Shown here in pieces: positions 1 through 7,720 of a DNA stretch of 64,000 bases. Location: the NCBI GenBank assembly GCA_963776375.1, contig CAVZMF010000005.1, positions 620,001-684,000 of the forward strand. The letters run 5' to 3'. Under the pieces are notes generated by a model, which was given only the letters and a program-made list of their open reading frames with translations, was not told the DNA's origin and made no database searches. Positions within the stretch are counted from its first letter, which is position 1; every line of letters starts with the position of its first letter. A program made the position numbers and the translations under genes. This DNA comes from PALSA-612 sp963776375 (GTDB taxonomy: Bacteria > Actinomycetota > Thermoleophilia > Gaiellales > Gaiellaceae).

Positions 1-396
1 GCCTGTCCGCGGCTCGTGCCGCTGATCGAGAGCGACGACCCCTTCGGCGAGGGGACGACGCTGGCCGTCCGTGAGTACGCCGAGCCGCTTCGGGCCGCCG
101 GCGTCGACACCGTCATCTTCGGCTGCACGCACTACCCGCTGATCCGACCGATCTTCCAGCGTGTCTTCGGCCGCGGCGTCACGCTCGTCTTCTCGGCCGA
201 GGAGACCGCGCGCGAGGTGGCGGAGACGCTGGCGCGCAAGGGGATCGAGAACGACGAGGCGCGCGAGGGCTCCTACCGGTTCCTGACCACCGGCGATCCC
301 GACCAGTTCCGGGAGATGGGCGCTCGCTTCCTGCAGCTCCCGATCGACCAGGTCGAGCAGGTCACGCTCGCCGACCTCGAGCGAGCCGCCGCGTGA
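1..396 (+). CDS. murI: Glutamate racemase, C-terminal part (5' end outside window)
   Basis: Cofactor-independent racemase that makes D-glutamate for peptidoglycan in the cytoplasm. The frame is open from base 1, so the gene starts upstream; about 131 C-terminal residues remain. The second catalytic cysteine lies in the family signature GCTHYPL (bases 121-141), and the opening residues match the ACPxxVPLIE region that precedes it in MurI proteins. The first catalytic Cys and the N-terminal half are missing only because of the window edge. The stop overlaps the rph start (GTGA), so the two are probably co-translated; murI-rph-rdgB is a common actinobacterial order. Confidence 0.95.
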   Translation, partial: ACPRLVPLIESDDPFGEGTTLAVREYAEPLRAAGVDTVIFGCTHYPLIRPIFQRVFGRGVTLVFSAEETAREVAETLARKGIENDEAREGSYRFLTTGDPDQFREMGARFLQLPIDQVEQVTLADLERAAA

Positions 397-1106
397 GCCG
401 GGCGGACGGGCGGCGTGCCGACCAGCTTCGGCCGCTCGAGCTCACGCCCGACTTCCTCGAGCAGCCGCACGGCACCGTGCTCTGGGAGCAGGGGAAGACA
501 ATCGTGCTCTGCACGGCCACGGTCGACGAGGGTGTCCCGCGCTGGATGGCCGGCCGCGGCACGGGCTGGATGACGGCCGAGTACTCGCTGCTCCCGGCCT
601 CGACCGGCGAGCGCACGGCCCGCGAGGCGCGGACCGGACGGCAGCAGGGGCGGACGGTCGAGATCCAGCGGCTGATCGGCCGCGCCGTGCGCGCCGTGTG
701 CGACTTCGAGGCGCTCGGCGAGCGCACGCTCTGGCTCGACTGCGACGTGCTCCAGGCCGACGGCGGCACCCGCTGTGCGGCGATCTCGGGCGCGTACGTC
801 GCGGCGCGGCGCGCGCTCGACCGCTTCGGGCTCGCCAGGGTCTTTCGCGACTCGGTGGCGGCGGTCTCGGTCGGCATCGTCGGGGGCGAGCCGCTGCTCG
901 ACCTCGACTACGCGGAGGACTCGACCGCTGACGTCGACCTGAACGTGGTCATGACCGGCGACGGACGGCTCGTCGAGGTGCAGGCGACGGCGGAGCGCGA
1001 CCCCTTCAGCCGCGAGCAGCTCGACGAGCTGCTCGAGCTGGCCGCGGCGGGAATCGACCGGATCCGCGAGGAGCAGCAGCGAGGTGTCGATGCGGATCGC
1101 GGCTGA
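393..1106 (+). CDS. rph: Ribonuclease PH
   Basis: Phosphorolytic 3'-5' exoribonuclease that trims tRNA 3' ends. The 237-residue length is typical. Recognisable family stretches are the N-terminal R-x-DGR, the GWMTAEYSLLP block near residue 50, the RTVEIQRLIGR block, and the DVLQADGGTRCAAISGA segment that forms the phosphate and metal site. The GTG start overlaps the murI stop by 4 bp. The 3' end overlaps the next gene by about 20 bp, so murI, rph, the MgtC gene and rdgB read as one operon. Confidence 0.96.
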   Translation: MSRADGRRADQLRPLELTPDFLEQPHGTVLWEQGKTIVLCTATVDEGVPRWMAGRGTGWMTAEYSLLPASTGERTAREARTGRQQGRTVEIQRLIGRAVRAVCDFEALGERTLWLDCDVLQADGGTRCAAISGAYVAARRALDRFGLARVFRDSVAAVSVGIVGGEPLLDLDYAEDSTADVDLNVVMTGDGRLVEVQATAERDPFSREQLDELLELAAAGIDRIREEQQRGVDADRG

Positions 1107-1800
1107 CGTCTTCACGCTCGGCTGGGGCGGAACGCTCGCCCGGCTCGCGGTCGCCACGGCGCTCGGGGCCGTGATCGGCCTCGAGCGCGAGCTCGACGAG
1201 AAGGCGGCCGGCCTGCGCACGCACATGCTCGTCGCGCTCGGGTCGGCTCTGTTCACGCTCGTCTCGGCGTACGGCTTCTCGTCCTTCTTCGGTCACGGCA
1301 GGGTGGTCAGCTTCGATCCGTCCCGGATCGCGGCGCAGATCGTCACCGGCATCGGTTTCCTCGGCGCCGGCGTGATCTTCCGCTCCGGCTTCACGGTCCG
1401 CGGACTGACCACCGCGGCCAGCCTCTGGCTCGTCGCCGCCGTCGGGATGGCGGCCGGAGCGGGGTACTGGCAGGGCGCCGTGTTCGCGACGGCGATCGGC
1501 ATCGTCGCCCTGCGCCCGCTCGAGTGGCTGAAGAAGTTGGCGTATCCCGGGCACAGGCCCAGTCGCCTGACGGTCGTGTTGGCCGAGGGCTCGTCGGGCG
1601 CGCGGGTGATGGAGGCCGTCGAGCGATCGGGGGACGTGCTCATCGTGCGGCGCGACGGCCGCCGTCTCGACCTCGAGGCGCGACTCGAACGGGACAAGCG
1701 GGCGGCAAGCGTTGAACGACGTCGCCGGGCTGGACGAGGTCGAGGAGGCGCGCTGGGAAGGCTGAGAGCGCGGCCCGACGGCCACAAGGCTTCGTCGTGA
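1084..1800 (+). CDS. MgtC/SapB-family membrane protein (3' end probably frameshifted)
   Basis: Residues 1-150 are an MgtC/SapB domain: a GLERELDEKAAGLRTHMLV signature, then four to five hydrophobic helices with IGFLGAGVIF and TTAASLWLVAAVGMAAG. In pathogens MgtC acts in Mg2+ limitation and inhibits F1Fo ATPase; in a free-living actinobacterium the role is unknown. From about base 1700 the annotated frame becomes Arg-rich and unlike the family. In the +1 frame the DNA reads LNDVAGLDEVEEARW and stops at 1763-1765, a good match for the end of the ACT-like C-terminal domain, so a one-base indel near 1695-1715 is likely. Start is GTG 1084 or ATG 1090. Confidence 0.85.
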   Translation: MSMRIAADVFTLGWGGTLARLAVATALGAVIGLERELDEKAAGLRTHMLVALGSALFTLVSAYGFSSFFGHGRVVSFDPSRIAAQIVTGIGFLGAGVIFRSGFTVRGLTTAASLWLVAAVGMAAGAGYWQGAVFATAIGIVALRPLEWLKKLAYPGHRPSRLTVVLAEGSSGARVMEAVERSGDVLIVRRDGRRLDLEARLERDKRAASVERRRRAGRGRGGALGRLRARPDGHKASS

Positions 1801-2366
1801 AGGGGGCGCGCCTAATCCTGTGCTCGCGCAACGAGAACAAGCGCCGCGAGCTGGCTCAGGCGCTTCCCGGGACGTCGATCGAGCTCCTCGACGCCGACGA
1901 CTATCCGCCCGAGACCGGCACGACGTTCCACGACAACGCGCGCGGCAAGGCGCTCTTCGGGCGCGAGGTCGGGCCGGCGGACGCGTGGATGCTCGGCGAG
2001 GACTCCGGGCTCGAGGTCGAGGCGCTCGGCGGTCGGCCCGGCGTCGAGACCGCCCGGTGGGCCCAGGGGCGGCACGTCGAGCGGATCCTCGAGGCGCTCG
2101 CCGACGAGCAGGACCGCCGCGCCCGGTACGTCTGCGAGCTCGTCGCGATCGCACCCGACGGCCGCGAGCTCCGCGGCACCGGCACGCTCGAGGGCCGCAT
2201 CGCCGACGAGCCGCACGGCACGGCCGGCTTCGGCTTCGACCCGGTCTTCATTCCCGACGGCGAGGGGCAGACCGTGGCCGAGCTCGGCGATGACTGGAAG
2301 GCGGAGCACTCCCACCGCGCCCGGGCCGCGGCGGCGCTCCGCTCGTTGCTGCCCTCAGGTCTTTGA
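1797..2366 (+). CDS. rdgB: XTP/dITP diphosphatase (non-canonical purine NTP pyrophosphatase)
   Basis: Hydrolyses dITP, XTP and ITP to monophosphates and so keeps deaminated purines out of nucleic acids. The 189 residues show the HAM1 family pattern: N-terminal S-x-N-x-x-K-R-x-E-L, the TTFHDNARGKA block, EDSGLEVEALGGRPGVETARW, and the C-terminal GFGFDPVF with SHRARA. Starts at GTG 1797 a short distance after the MgtC gene. Its last 12 bases overlap tail-to-tail with the YihY-family gene on the other strand. Confidence 0.95.
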   Translation: MKGARLILCSRNENKRRELAQALPGTSIELLDADDYPPETGTTFHDNARGKALFGREVGPADAWMLGEDSGLEVEALGGRPGVETARWAQGRHVERILEALADEQDRRARYVCELVAIAPDGRELRGTGTLEGRIADEPHGTAGFGFDPVFIPDGEGQTVAELGDDWKAEHSHRARAAAALRSLLPSGL

Positions 2367-3356
2367 GGGCGCCTGCAGCTCCACCTCGGCCGGCTCGCCG
2401 CGCCGCAGTTCCCGGCTCCTCTCCGCCTCGGCGTTGATCTCGGCGCCGAAGAGCAGGGCGAGGGCGCTCAGCCAGAGCCAGGTGAGCATGACGACGACGG
2501 CCGAGAGAGAGCCCCAGGTCTTGTTGTACGAGCCGAACCTGCTGACGTAGAACGCGAACAGCCCCGACAGGATCAGGAAGACGACGATCGCGAAGACGCT
2601 GCCGAAGGTGAGGAACTTCCACCGCGGGTGCTGCACGTTCGGTCCCAGCCAGTAGATCCCGGCGAACGCGATCAGCAGGCCGATGATCAGCACCGGCCAC
2701 TGCGCGCCCCACCACACCCAGGTGACGAGTGTCTTCTGCCCGACCGCGTCGCCGATCCATCTCGTCAGGTGAGGCCCCAGGACCAGCAGCCCGAAGACGA
2801 GCAGGACGCCGAGCGCGGCGAAGACCACCATGGACAAGGACGCCAGCCGGCGTCTCACGAAGCCACGCGTCTCGTCGCGCTCGTAGGCGATGTTGATGCC
2901 CCACATGACGTTCTGCATCGCTCCCGTCAGCGACCAGACCGCGAGCACACAGCCGACGACGAGGATCGTGATTCCGGTGCCGTTGCTGTGCAGCAGCGTG
3001 CTCAGGCTGTCTCTGACGAGCGTCTGCGCAGAAGGCGGGATGACGCGCCCGAGCTTGTCGACGATGCTGTTCACCGCGCCGGGGTCGCCGACGAGGCTAA
3101 AGATCCCGACGGCGACCAGGAGGACGGAGGGAATGGCCAGGAACGCGTAGTACGCGAGTGCGGCGGCGACGCTCGTGAGGTTGTCGTCGAGAGTCTCCTT
3201 TGCCGCCCGCTTGACGATCGCCACGTAGTCGCGGCGGGAGAGCTCTGTCGGCGTCGGATCGTCGAGGCGTGGCTCGTCGTGCTCGGGCTGAGGCTGCGGG
3301 CCGTTTGCGCCGGCGCGGTCAGCCCGCTCGCGGTGGAGTCGGTCGAGGAGCTTCAT
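2355..3356 (-). CDS. YihY/BrkB-family inner membrane protein (first copy)
   Basis: A 333-residue membrane protein with an acidic, proline-rich cytoplasmic N-terminus of about 45 residues, then the YihY/virulence factor BrkB domain. It has six hydrophobic helices, including LAYYAFLAIPSVLLVAVGIF near residue 70 and the conserved W-(G)-SLSAVVVMLTWLWLSALALLFGAEINAE near the end. The family was once misnamed ribonuclease BN; its biochemical role is not established, and transport or envelope functions are proposed. A second, shorter paralogue lies directly upstream on the same strand. The two share only the domain framework, so this is an old duplication. Confidence 0.85.
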   Translation of the reverse strand: MKLLDRLHRERADRAGANGPQPQPEHDEPRLDDPTPTELSRRDYVAIVKRAAKETLDDNLTSVAAALAYYAFLAIPSVLLVAVGIFSLVGDPGAVNSIVDKLGRVIPPSAQTLVRDSLSTLLHSNGTGITILVVGCVLAVWSLTGAMQNVMWGINIAYERDETRGFVRRRLASLSMVVFAALGVLLVFGLLVLGPHLTRWIGDAVGQKTLVTWVWWGAQWPVLIIGLLIAFAGIYWLGPNVQHPRWKFLTFGSVFAIVVFLILSGLFAFYVSRFGSYNKTWGSLSAVVVMLTWLWLSALALLFGAEINAEAERSRELRRGEPAEVELQAPSKT

Positions 3357-3408
3357 CGTCTCGACCGGTGGTTCCCGGCCCGCCCGACCGCTACACCGAC
3401 GGGCTCAC

Positions 3409-3430
3409 GGGGGAAACCGGCCGTCCCCCC
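3409..3430 (-). terminator. Hairpin after second YihY gene (GGGGG/CCCCC stem)
   Basis: A G5/C5 stem with inner GGCC pairing lies just past the stop codon of the gene at 3434-4249. The plus-strand text CACGGGGGAAAC closely matches the start of the hairpin repeat at 46011 and resembles 17690. No T-run follows, as is usual for terminators in this window. Confidence 0.45.
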
Positions 3431-3433
3431 GCG

Positions 3434-4249
3434 TCATGCCAGGCCGGGCGCGTCCTCGGCCGGGGACGTAGCCCGCGCCGAGCGCCACCAGTTGTACTCG
3501 GCGCCCAGCACGATCACGTTCGCCATCAGGTAGAGCCAGACGAGCAGGATCACCGGGCCTCCGAATGCGCGCTGCGGCGTGGAGTCGCGGGCCACGTGCA
3601 GGTAGATCGGCAGCGCCTGGAACGTCACCTCGAGCACGACCGTCGTCAGCAGCGCGCCGGGCAGCACGTCCCCGAGCGTGTGCTCGACGTTCGTGAGGAA
3701 GTAGTAGACGCAGAGGAGGAAGCCGAACACGGCCAGGGACGAGACGACGACCGGCACCGCGTAGGCGACCACCGAGTTGCGGCCCACGCCGGGTGCCAGC
3801 CGGTCGAGGACGCCGAAGCCGAACGAGCCGATCGCGAGCCCGGCGAACAGCAGCACGAGCAGGCCCGAGAGCAGCGCGACGGCATAGATCTTCCCCTGCA
3901 AGAAGGAGCGGTTGGGCCGGCCGAAGACGATGTTGAACGCCGACTCGAGCGCGCTGAACAGCGACAGCGACGTCCAGATCAGGAACAGCAGCCCGACGAT
4001 GCCGAGCGCCGTCGCGTGCGCTTCCAGGCCGTTGACGGTCTCGGCGATCGTCGTCAGCGACTTGTCCGGGAAGACGTATCCGAGCTTCCGCACGAGCGAG
4101 CTCGACTCTCGCGCGCGGCCGGCGAAGCCGAGCAGCGCGATGGCGATGAAGGAGAGCGGCACGAAGGAGAGCAGTGCGAAGTACGCGATCATGGCCGCCA
4201 GGTGCGGCCCCCGGTCCGACTGGAACTTCCAGAAGATCTGGCGGACCAC
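3434..4249 (-). CDS. YihY/BrkB-family inner membrane protein (second copy)
   Basis: About 271 residues from a GTG start at 4249. The reading frame is open further upstream, but the added residues are unlike membrane protein and overlap the divergent gene at 4304. The YihY/BrkB domain covers nearly the whole protein: MIAYFALLSFVPLSFIAIALLG near residue 18, six membrane helices, and a C-terminal LVWLYLMANVIVLGAEYNWW in which the GAE motif matches the paralogue downstream. Function is unknown beyond membrane location. The start codon lies inside a 39-bp element that is repeated upstream of glmS. Confidence 0.8.
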   Translation of the reverse strand: MVRQIFWKFQSDRGPHLAAMIAYFALLSFVPLSFIAIALLGFAGRARESSSLVRKLGYVFPDKSLTTIAETVNGLEAHATALGIVGLLFLIWTSLSLFSALESAFNIVFGRPNRSFLQGKIYAVALLSGLLVLLFAGLAIGSFGFGVLDRLAPGVGRNSVVAYAVPVVVSSLAVFGFLLCVYYFLTNVEHTLGDVLPGALLTTVVLEVTFQALPIYLHVARDSTPQRAFGGPVILLVWLYLMANVIVLGAEYNWWRSARATSPAEDAPGLA

Positions 4250-4279
4250 TAGCCGGCATGCATTGCTGGATGGGACACC
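4241..4279 (-). repeat. 39-bp dispersed element, copy A
   Basis: On the minus strand this reads GGTGTCCCATCCAGCAATGC followed by ATGCCGGCTAGTGGTCCGC. It matches 33 of 39 bases at 19238-19276, with no gaps. It covers the start codon of the second YihY gene. Function is unknown. Confidence 0.6.
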
Positions 4280-4288
4280 GAGCCATGC

Positions 4289-4294
4289 TAGGGT
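4289..4294 (+). promoter_or_regulatory. -10 box TAGGGT for a leaderless Roadblock gene
   Basis: TAGGGT ends 9 nt before the ATG at 4304, and no ribosome binding site is present. The same layout precedes pyrF, glmM, fabI, the M29 gene at 43593 and arsR, which supports transcription starting at or next to the start codon. Confidence 0.45.
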
Positions 4295-4303
4295 CAGCTG
4301 CCG

Positions 4304-4730
4304 ATGGACCCCGCGCAGGCGCTCAGCGAGCTGACGGAGATCTCGAGCCAGATCGAGGCCGCGTGCCTGCTCGACTCCGACGGCAACGTGCTCGCCAACA
4401 CGATCAGCCGACGAGGCCTCGGCGAAGCGCTTCGCGGATGCCGCCACGGCGCTCGTGGCCGAGGCGTTGCGGGTTCCGCCCGCCGCCGGCGACACACCGC
4501 TCGCGCAGCTCGAGGCGGCCGCGCTCGAGGGGAGCGTCTTCGTCGTCGTCGAGGGCGACCGCGCAGTCGCGGCGGTGACGAAGCCCGAGCCGACGGTCGG
4601 CCTCGTCTTCTTCGACCTGAAGAGCTGCCTGCGCGCGGCCGGGACACCGGGCGACGGCGACGGCAAGCCGCGGCCGAAGGCGCGCAACAACGAACAGGAG
4701 AAGGAAACGGCGAGTGAGAGTGCTGCGTAG
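4304..4730 (+). CDS. Roadblock/LC7-domain protein (one apparent frameshift)
   Basis: Two adjacent frames together give one Roadblock/LC7-like protein of about 141 residues. Residues 1-36 (ALSELTEISSQIEAACLLDSDG, then N-V-L-A-N-T-I) are read from 4304. The rest (ADEASAKRFADAATALVAEAL and then GSVFVVVEGDRAVAAVTKP) is read in the next frame. The switch is near 4400-4410 and looks like one missing or extra base. In bacteria these small profilin-like folds usually regulate small GTPases or act in polarity; no MglA-type GTPase is visible nearby. The acidic/basic tail after residue 110 looks disordered. The 3' end overlaps the next gene by 17 bp. Confidence 0.7.
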
Positions 4731-4926
4731 GCTCTTCGGCTTTCTCGTGCTCGTCGGCGTCGCCTTCGCCGGCATCGTCGTCTACCGCCGCCGCTTCCTG
4801 ACCCGGCGCGAGCGCGTCGACCTCTACTACGAGGACGGTTCGCTCACGTCGTTCGAGGAGGGCTCCGACGGGGCGGGGCGGCTGCTGCCGCTCGCGCACG
4901 ACGCCCTCCGCGCCGCCCGCAGCTAG
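4714..4926 (+). CDS. Small single-pass membrane protein
   Basis: A 70-residue protein that I do not recognise by family. Residues 4-25 form one hydrophobic helix (LRRLFGFLVLVGVAFAGIVV), followed by an Arg-rich stretch and a short acidic, probably cytoplasmic, tail with a YYEDGSLTSFEEG segment. The GTG start overlaps the end of the Roadblock gene, and pyrE starts 6 bp after its stop, so the three may be cotranscribed. A membrane anchor for the Roadblock protein is possible but is only a guess from adjacency. Confidence 0.65.
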   Translation: MRVLRRLFGFLVLVGVAFAGIVVYRRRFLTRRERVDLYYEDGSLTSFEEGSDGAGRLLPLAHDALRAARS

Positions 4927-4932
4927 CGCGGC

Positions 4933-5478
4933 ATGGACGACCGCGAGCTGCTCGGGGCGATCCGCGAGCACGCGTACCTCGAGGGCGACTTCGTGCTCCG
5001 CTCGGGACGCCGCTCGACGTACTACCTCGACAAGTACCGCTTCGAGACCAGGCCCGAGCTGCTCGCACCGCTCGGGGAGCGGATCGCAGCGAAGGTCACC
5101 GAGGTCGAGCCAGACGCGGCGCTCCTCGCCGGGCCCGAGCTGGGCGCGGTCTCGCTCGCGGCCGCGACCTCGCTCCGCTCCGGGCTTCCCTTCCTGATCG
5201 TCAGGAAGCAAGGGAAGGGCTACGGCACCGACAACCGGCTCGAGGGCGCCTTCGAGCGGGGCCAGTGCGTGTGCCTGATCGAGGACGTGGTCACGTCGGG
5301 CGGGGCCGCCGCGGAGGCCGTGGAGGCGCTTCGAGAGGCCGGTCTCGTGTGCCGAAACGCGGTCTGCGTCGTCGATCGCGAGGAGGGCGGAATCGACGCT
5401 CTCGCGCGTCTCGCGGTGCGGATGTGGCCGCTGTTCACCGCGGGCGATGTCGCAGCTGCTGCAAAAGGCCCGCAATAG
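4933..5478 (+). CDS. pyrE: Orotate phosphoribosyltransferase
   Basis: Transfers orotate to PRPP to form OMP in pyrimidine synthesis. The 181 residues carry the type I PRTase signature CLIEDVVTSGGAA (about residues 113-125), the GPELGAVSLAAA loop, and the flexible catalytic loop VRKQGKGYGTDNRLEG. The start is ATG 4933, six bases after the previous stop. pyrF, the next enzyme, lies 2.2 kb downstream in its own transcription unit. Confidence 0.95.
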   Translation: MDDRELLGAIREHAYLEGDFVLRSGRRSTYYLDKYRFETRPELLAPLGERIAAKVTEVEPDAALLAGPELGAVSLAAATSLRSGLPFLIVRKQGKGYGTDNRLEGAFERGQCVCLIEDVVTSGGAAAEAVEALREAGLVCRNAVCVVDREEGGIDALARLAVRMWPLFTAGDVAAAAKGPQ

Positions 5479-5486
5479 CCGCATGG

Positions 5487-5515
5487 TTGAGCGGATCCGA
5501 TGCGCCTGTTACGCT
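5487..5515 (+). promoter_or_regulatory. Promoter of the HU gene
   Basis: TTGAGC (5487-5492) and TACGCT (5510-5515) are separated by exactly 17 bp, the ideal sigma-70-type spacing. The predicted transcript would have a leader of about 30 nt containing the purine-rich site AAGGAGGG 8-15 bases before the GTG start of HU. Confidence 0.6.
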
Positions 5516-5549
5516 GCGACGCGTCCCTGATCTCAAGGAGGGTTGGCGC

Positions 5550-5843
5550 GTGACGAAGCAGGAGTTTGTCGATCGGGTGGCGGCACAAGCGGGGTTGTCC
5601 AAGAGCGACGCGGGCAAAGCCGTCGAGGCGTTCCTCGACACCGTGCAGAAGGAACTCACGGGCGGCGGCCAGGTGAACTTCACCGGTTTCGGGAAGTTCT
5701 CCGCGCAGCGCCGCGCGGCGCGCATGGGTGTGAACCCGCGCACGGGCGAGAAGGTTCAGATCCCGGCCGCGACGGTGCCGAAGTTCCAGGCAGGAAGTGC
5801 CCTCAAGGCGGCTGTGAAGTCGGGCGGGGGCGCAAGCTACTAG
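5550..5843 (+). CDS. hup: HU-family nucleoid DNA-binding protein
   Basis: A 97-residue HU/IHF-family histone-like protein that binds and bends DNA as a dimer. Seen are the helical N-terminus TKQEFVDRVAAQAGLSKSDA, the VNFTGFGKFSAQRRAARMG core, and the DNA-binding arm NPRTGEKVQIPA. The GTG start at 5550 is chosen because it follows AAGGAGGG at a normal distance and gives the standard family length; a longer open frame upstream is Arg-rich and not HU-like. It has its own promoter and a strong terminator, so it is monocistronic. Confidence 0.93.
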   Translation: MTKQEFVDRVAAQAGLSKSDAGKAVEAFLDTVQKELTGGGQVNFTGFGKFSAQRRAARMGVNPRTGEKVQIPAATVPKFQAGSALKAAVKSGGGASY

Positions 5844-5865
5844 GCGAGTCGGCAGCAAGGTGTTC

Positions 5866-5899
5866 CGTCGGGGGCCGCACGAGCGGCCCTCGACGTTTT
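5866..5899 (+). terminator. Intrinsic terminator of hup
   Basis: Stem CGTCG-G-GGGCCGC pairs with GCGGCCC-T-CGACG around an ACGA loop, followed directly by TTTT. It is the most canonical terminator in the window and lies 22 bp after the hup stop. Confidence 0.8.
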
Positions 5900-6112
5900 C
5901 TGGCAGTCGGTCGCCGTCGGCGCTACCCTTCGCGACCGTTGGTACGGGGTCGAGTCTGGCTGGTCGTCCTGCCGCTGCTGGCCGTGGGCAGCGAGGCTGC
6001 GCGTGCGGTCCTCAACCCGCGGGCCTCCGCGGCCGATACACGTTGAGACGTCCGGCACGGCTCGTCCGTTGTCGATGGCTTCTGTAACGACGTTGGTCGA
6101 GAGGAGATTCGA

Positions 6113-7624
6113 ATGCGCAGTGTGATCGGGACCGGAAGAGGTGGAGAGGGCCCGCGGGGCTCGGCGATATCCCGCGCTGTGGGCACGCTGGTCCTGCTGG
6201 CGGGGATCGCGGCGGCGTTGGCCGCCCAGACCGCTCTCGCCTCGGGCGGCCCCACGATTCCCGCGCGGCATACGGGTGGCTACGTCCGCGCGCACGGAAG
6301 CGTTGTCTCGCCGTACGCGTCCCCCAACGATCTCGAATATCACGGCGGGCCGGTCATGCGGGTCAACAAGACCTACGCGATCTATTGGCAGCCTGCGGGC
6401 TACTCGTTCAGTGCCAACTACAAGACGCTGATCGACCGCTACTTCCAGGACGTCGCGGCCGCGAGCGGCGCGACCTCGAACGTCTACTCGGTAGAGACGC
6501 AGTACTACGACACGACAGGGCCGATCGCGTATTCGTCCACGTTCGGCGGCTCGGTCACCGACACGACTCCGTTCCCCGTGAACGCCTACCAGTCGTGCGG
6601 TGGGCCGTCCAAATGCCTCAGCGACGCTCAGCTGCAGTCGGAGATCCAGTCGGTGATCTCGAAGCAGGGCTGGACGAAGAACCTGACGAAGCAGTTCTTT
6701 CTGTTCACACCGAACAACGTCGGGAGCTGTGACTCTCCGGGGTCGTGCACCTACACGGTGTTCTGCGCGTACCACGGGTACGGCTCCGGGAACCTGATCT
6801 ACGCAAATCAGCCGTACGCGGCCTACTCCGGAGGCTGCCGGACCGGTCAGCGGCCCAACGGGGACCCAGCCGACGACACGATCAACGTGACGAGCCACGA
6901 GCACCGAGAGGCGATCAACGACGAGCAGCTGAACGCCTGGTACGACAATTCGTCGGGTAACGAAGGCTCCGATCTCTGCGCCTGGAACTTCGGCACGCCC
7001 CTCGGCGGGGCCTCGGGCGCCCAGTTCAACCAGGTCATCAACGGAAACAACTACTACCTCCAGCAGGAGTGGTCGAACGACGGGTCGAAGTGCCTGCTCC
7101 AGTACGGTTCGAGCGGTGGCTCGGCTCCGACCGTGACGTCGTTCACGCCGACGAGCGGGCCGGTCGGGACGAGCGTCACCATCACCGGTACGAACTTCAC
7201 AGGCGTGACCGCCGTCAAGTTCAACACCACGGCGGCAACGTCGTACACGGTCAACTCGTCGACGAAGATCACCGCCGCCGTGCCCTCGGGCGCGACGAAT
7301 GGCCCGATCTCGGTGTCGAACGGCAACGGGACGGGGACGAGCTCGAGCTCGTTCTCGGTCACCGGCGGCGGCGGCGGAGGCGCGCCGACGATCACGAGCT
7401 TCTCGCCGAGCTACGGGTTCACGGGGACGAGGGTCACGATCAACGGCTCGAACTTCACCGGAGCGACCTCCGTCAAGCTCGGCACCGTGTCTGCGGGCTT
7501 CACGGTCACCTCGGCGACCCGCATCTCGGCCACCGTGCCGGCGATGAGCCGGGGAACCTACAAGTGGTCGGTGACGACGCCGGGCGGGACGGCGACGAGC
7601 ACCGGCAGCTTCTTCCACTTCTAG
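6113..7624 (+). CDS. Secreted protein with degenerate protease-like domain and two IPT/TIG domains
   Basis: A 503-residue exported protein. Residues 20-45 form a signal peptide (VGTLVLLAGIAAALAAQTALASG). Residues 60-325 are rich in Tyr, Asn and Cys and contain TSHEHREAINDEQLNAWYDN, which resembles the SHE-x-x-EA-x-(T/N)DP-x-x-NAWYD motif seen in secreted EXORDIUM/Phi-1-like and related proteins. The paired HE suggests a metal-binding, possibly peptidase, site, but activity is unproven. Two IPT/TIG immunoglobulin-like repeats follow (about 335-420 and 428-503), each starting with P-T-(V/I)-T-S-F. They are separated by a Gly-rich linker and typically serve as surface spacers. It stands alone between two terminators. 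Confidence 0.75.
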   Translation: MRSVIGTGRGGEGPRGSAISRAVGTLVLLAGIAAALAAQTALASGGPTIPARHTGGYVRAHGSVVSPYASPNDLEYHGGPVMRVNKTYAIYWQPAGYSFSANYKTLIDRYFQDVAAASGATSNVYSVETQYYDTTGPIAYSSTFGGSVTDTTPFPVNAYQSCGGPSKCLSDAQLQSEIQSVISKQGWTKNLTKQFFLFTPNNVGSCDSPGSCTYTVFCAYHGYGSGNLIYANQPYAAYSGGCRTGQRPNGDPADDTINVTSHEHREAINDEQLNAWYDNSSGNEGSDLCAWNFGTPLGGASGAQFNQVINGNNYYLQQEWSNDGSKCLLQYGSSGGSAPTVTSFTPTSGPVGTSVTITGTNFTGVTAVKFNTTAATSYTVNSSTKITAAVPSGATNGPISVSNGNGTGTSSSSFSVTGGGGGGAPTITSFSPSYGFTGTRVTINGSNFTGATSVKLGTVSAGFTVTSATRISATVPAMSRGTYKWSVTTPGGTATSTGSFFHF

Positions 7625-7647
7625 CGCCCGCCCACGGCGAGCGTCAC

Positions 7648-7675
7648 GCGAGAGGGGCCTCCGGGCCCCTCTCGC
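7648..7675 (+). terminator. Terminator after the IPT/TIG protein gene
   Basis: A perfect 11-bp stem GCGAGAGGGGC / GCCCCTCTCGC with a 6-nt loop, followed by TT. It lies 24 bp past the stop codon. Confidence 0.75.
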
Positions 7676-7706
7676 TTCGGTCCGGGTGGCCCGCAGGCCC
7701 ACTCGC

Positions 7707-7712
7707 TAGGCT
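7707..7712 (+). promoter_or_regulatory. -10 box TAGGCT for leaderless pyrF
   Basis: TAGGCT ends 8 nt before the ATG at 7721, with no Shine-Dalgarno sequence between them. I see no clear -35 box. Confidence 0.45.
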
Positions 7713-7720
7713 GTTCCGCG

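Noticed and set aside
3269..4252. Long plus-strand frame across the two YihY genes
   Set aside because: Composition is Arg/Glu/Gln-rich with no domain; the membrane proteins on the other strand explain the DNA.
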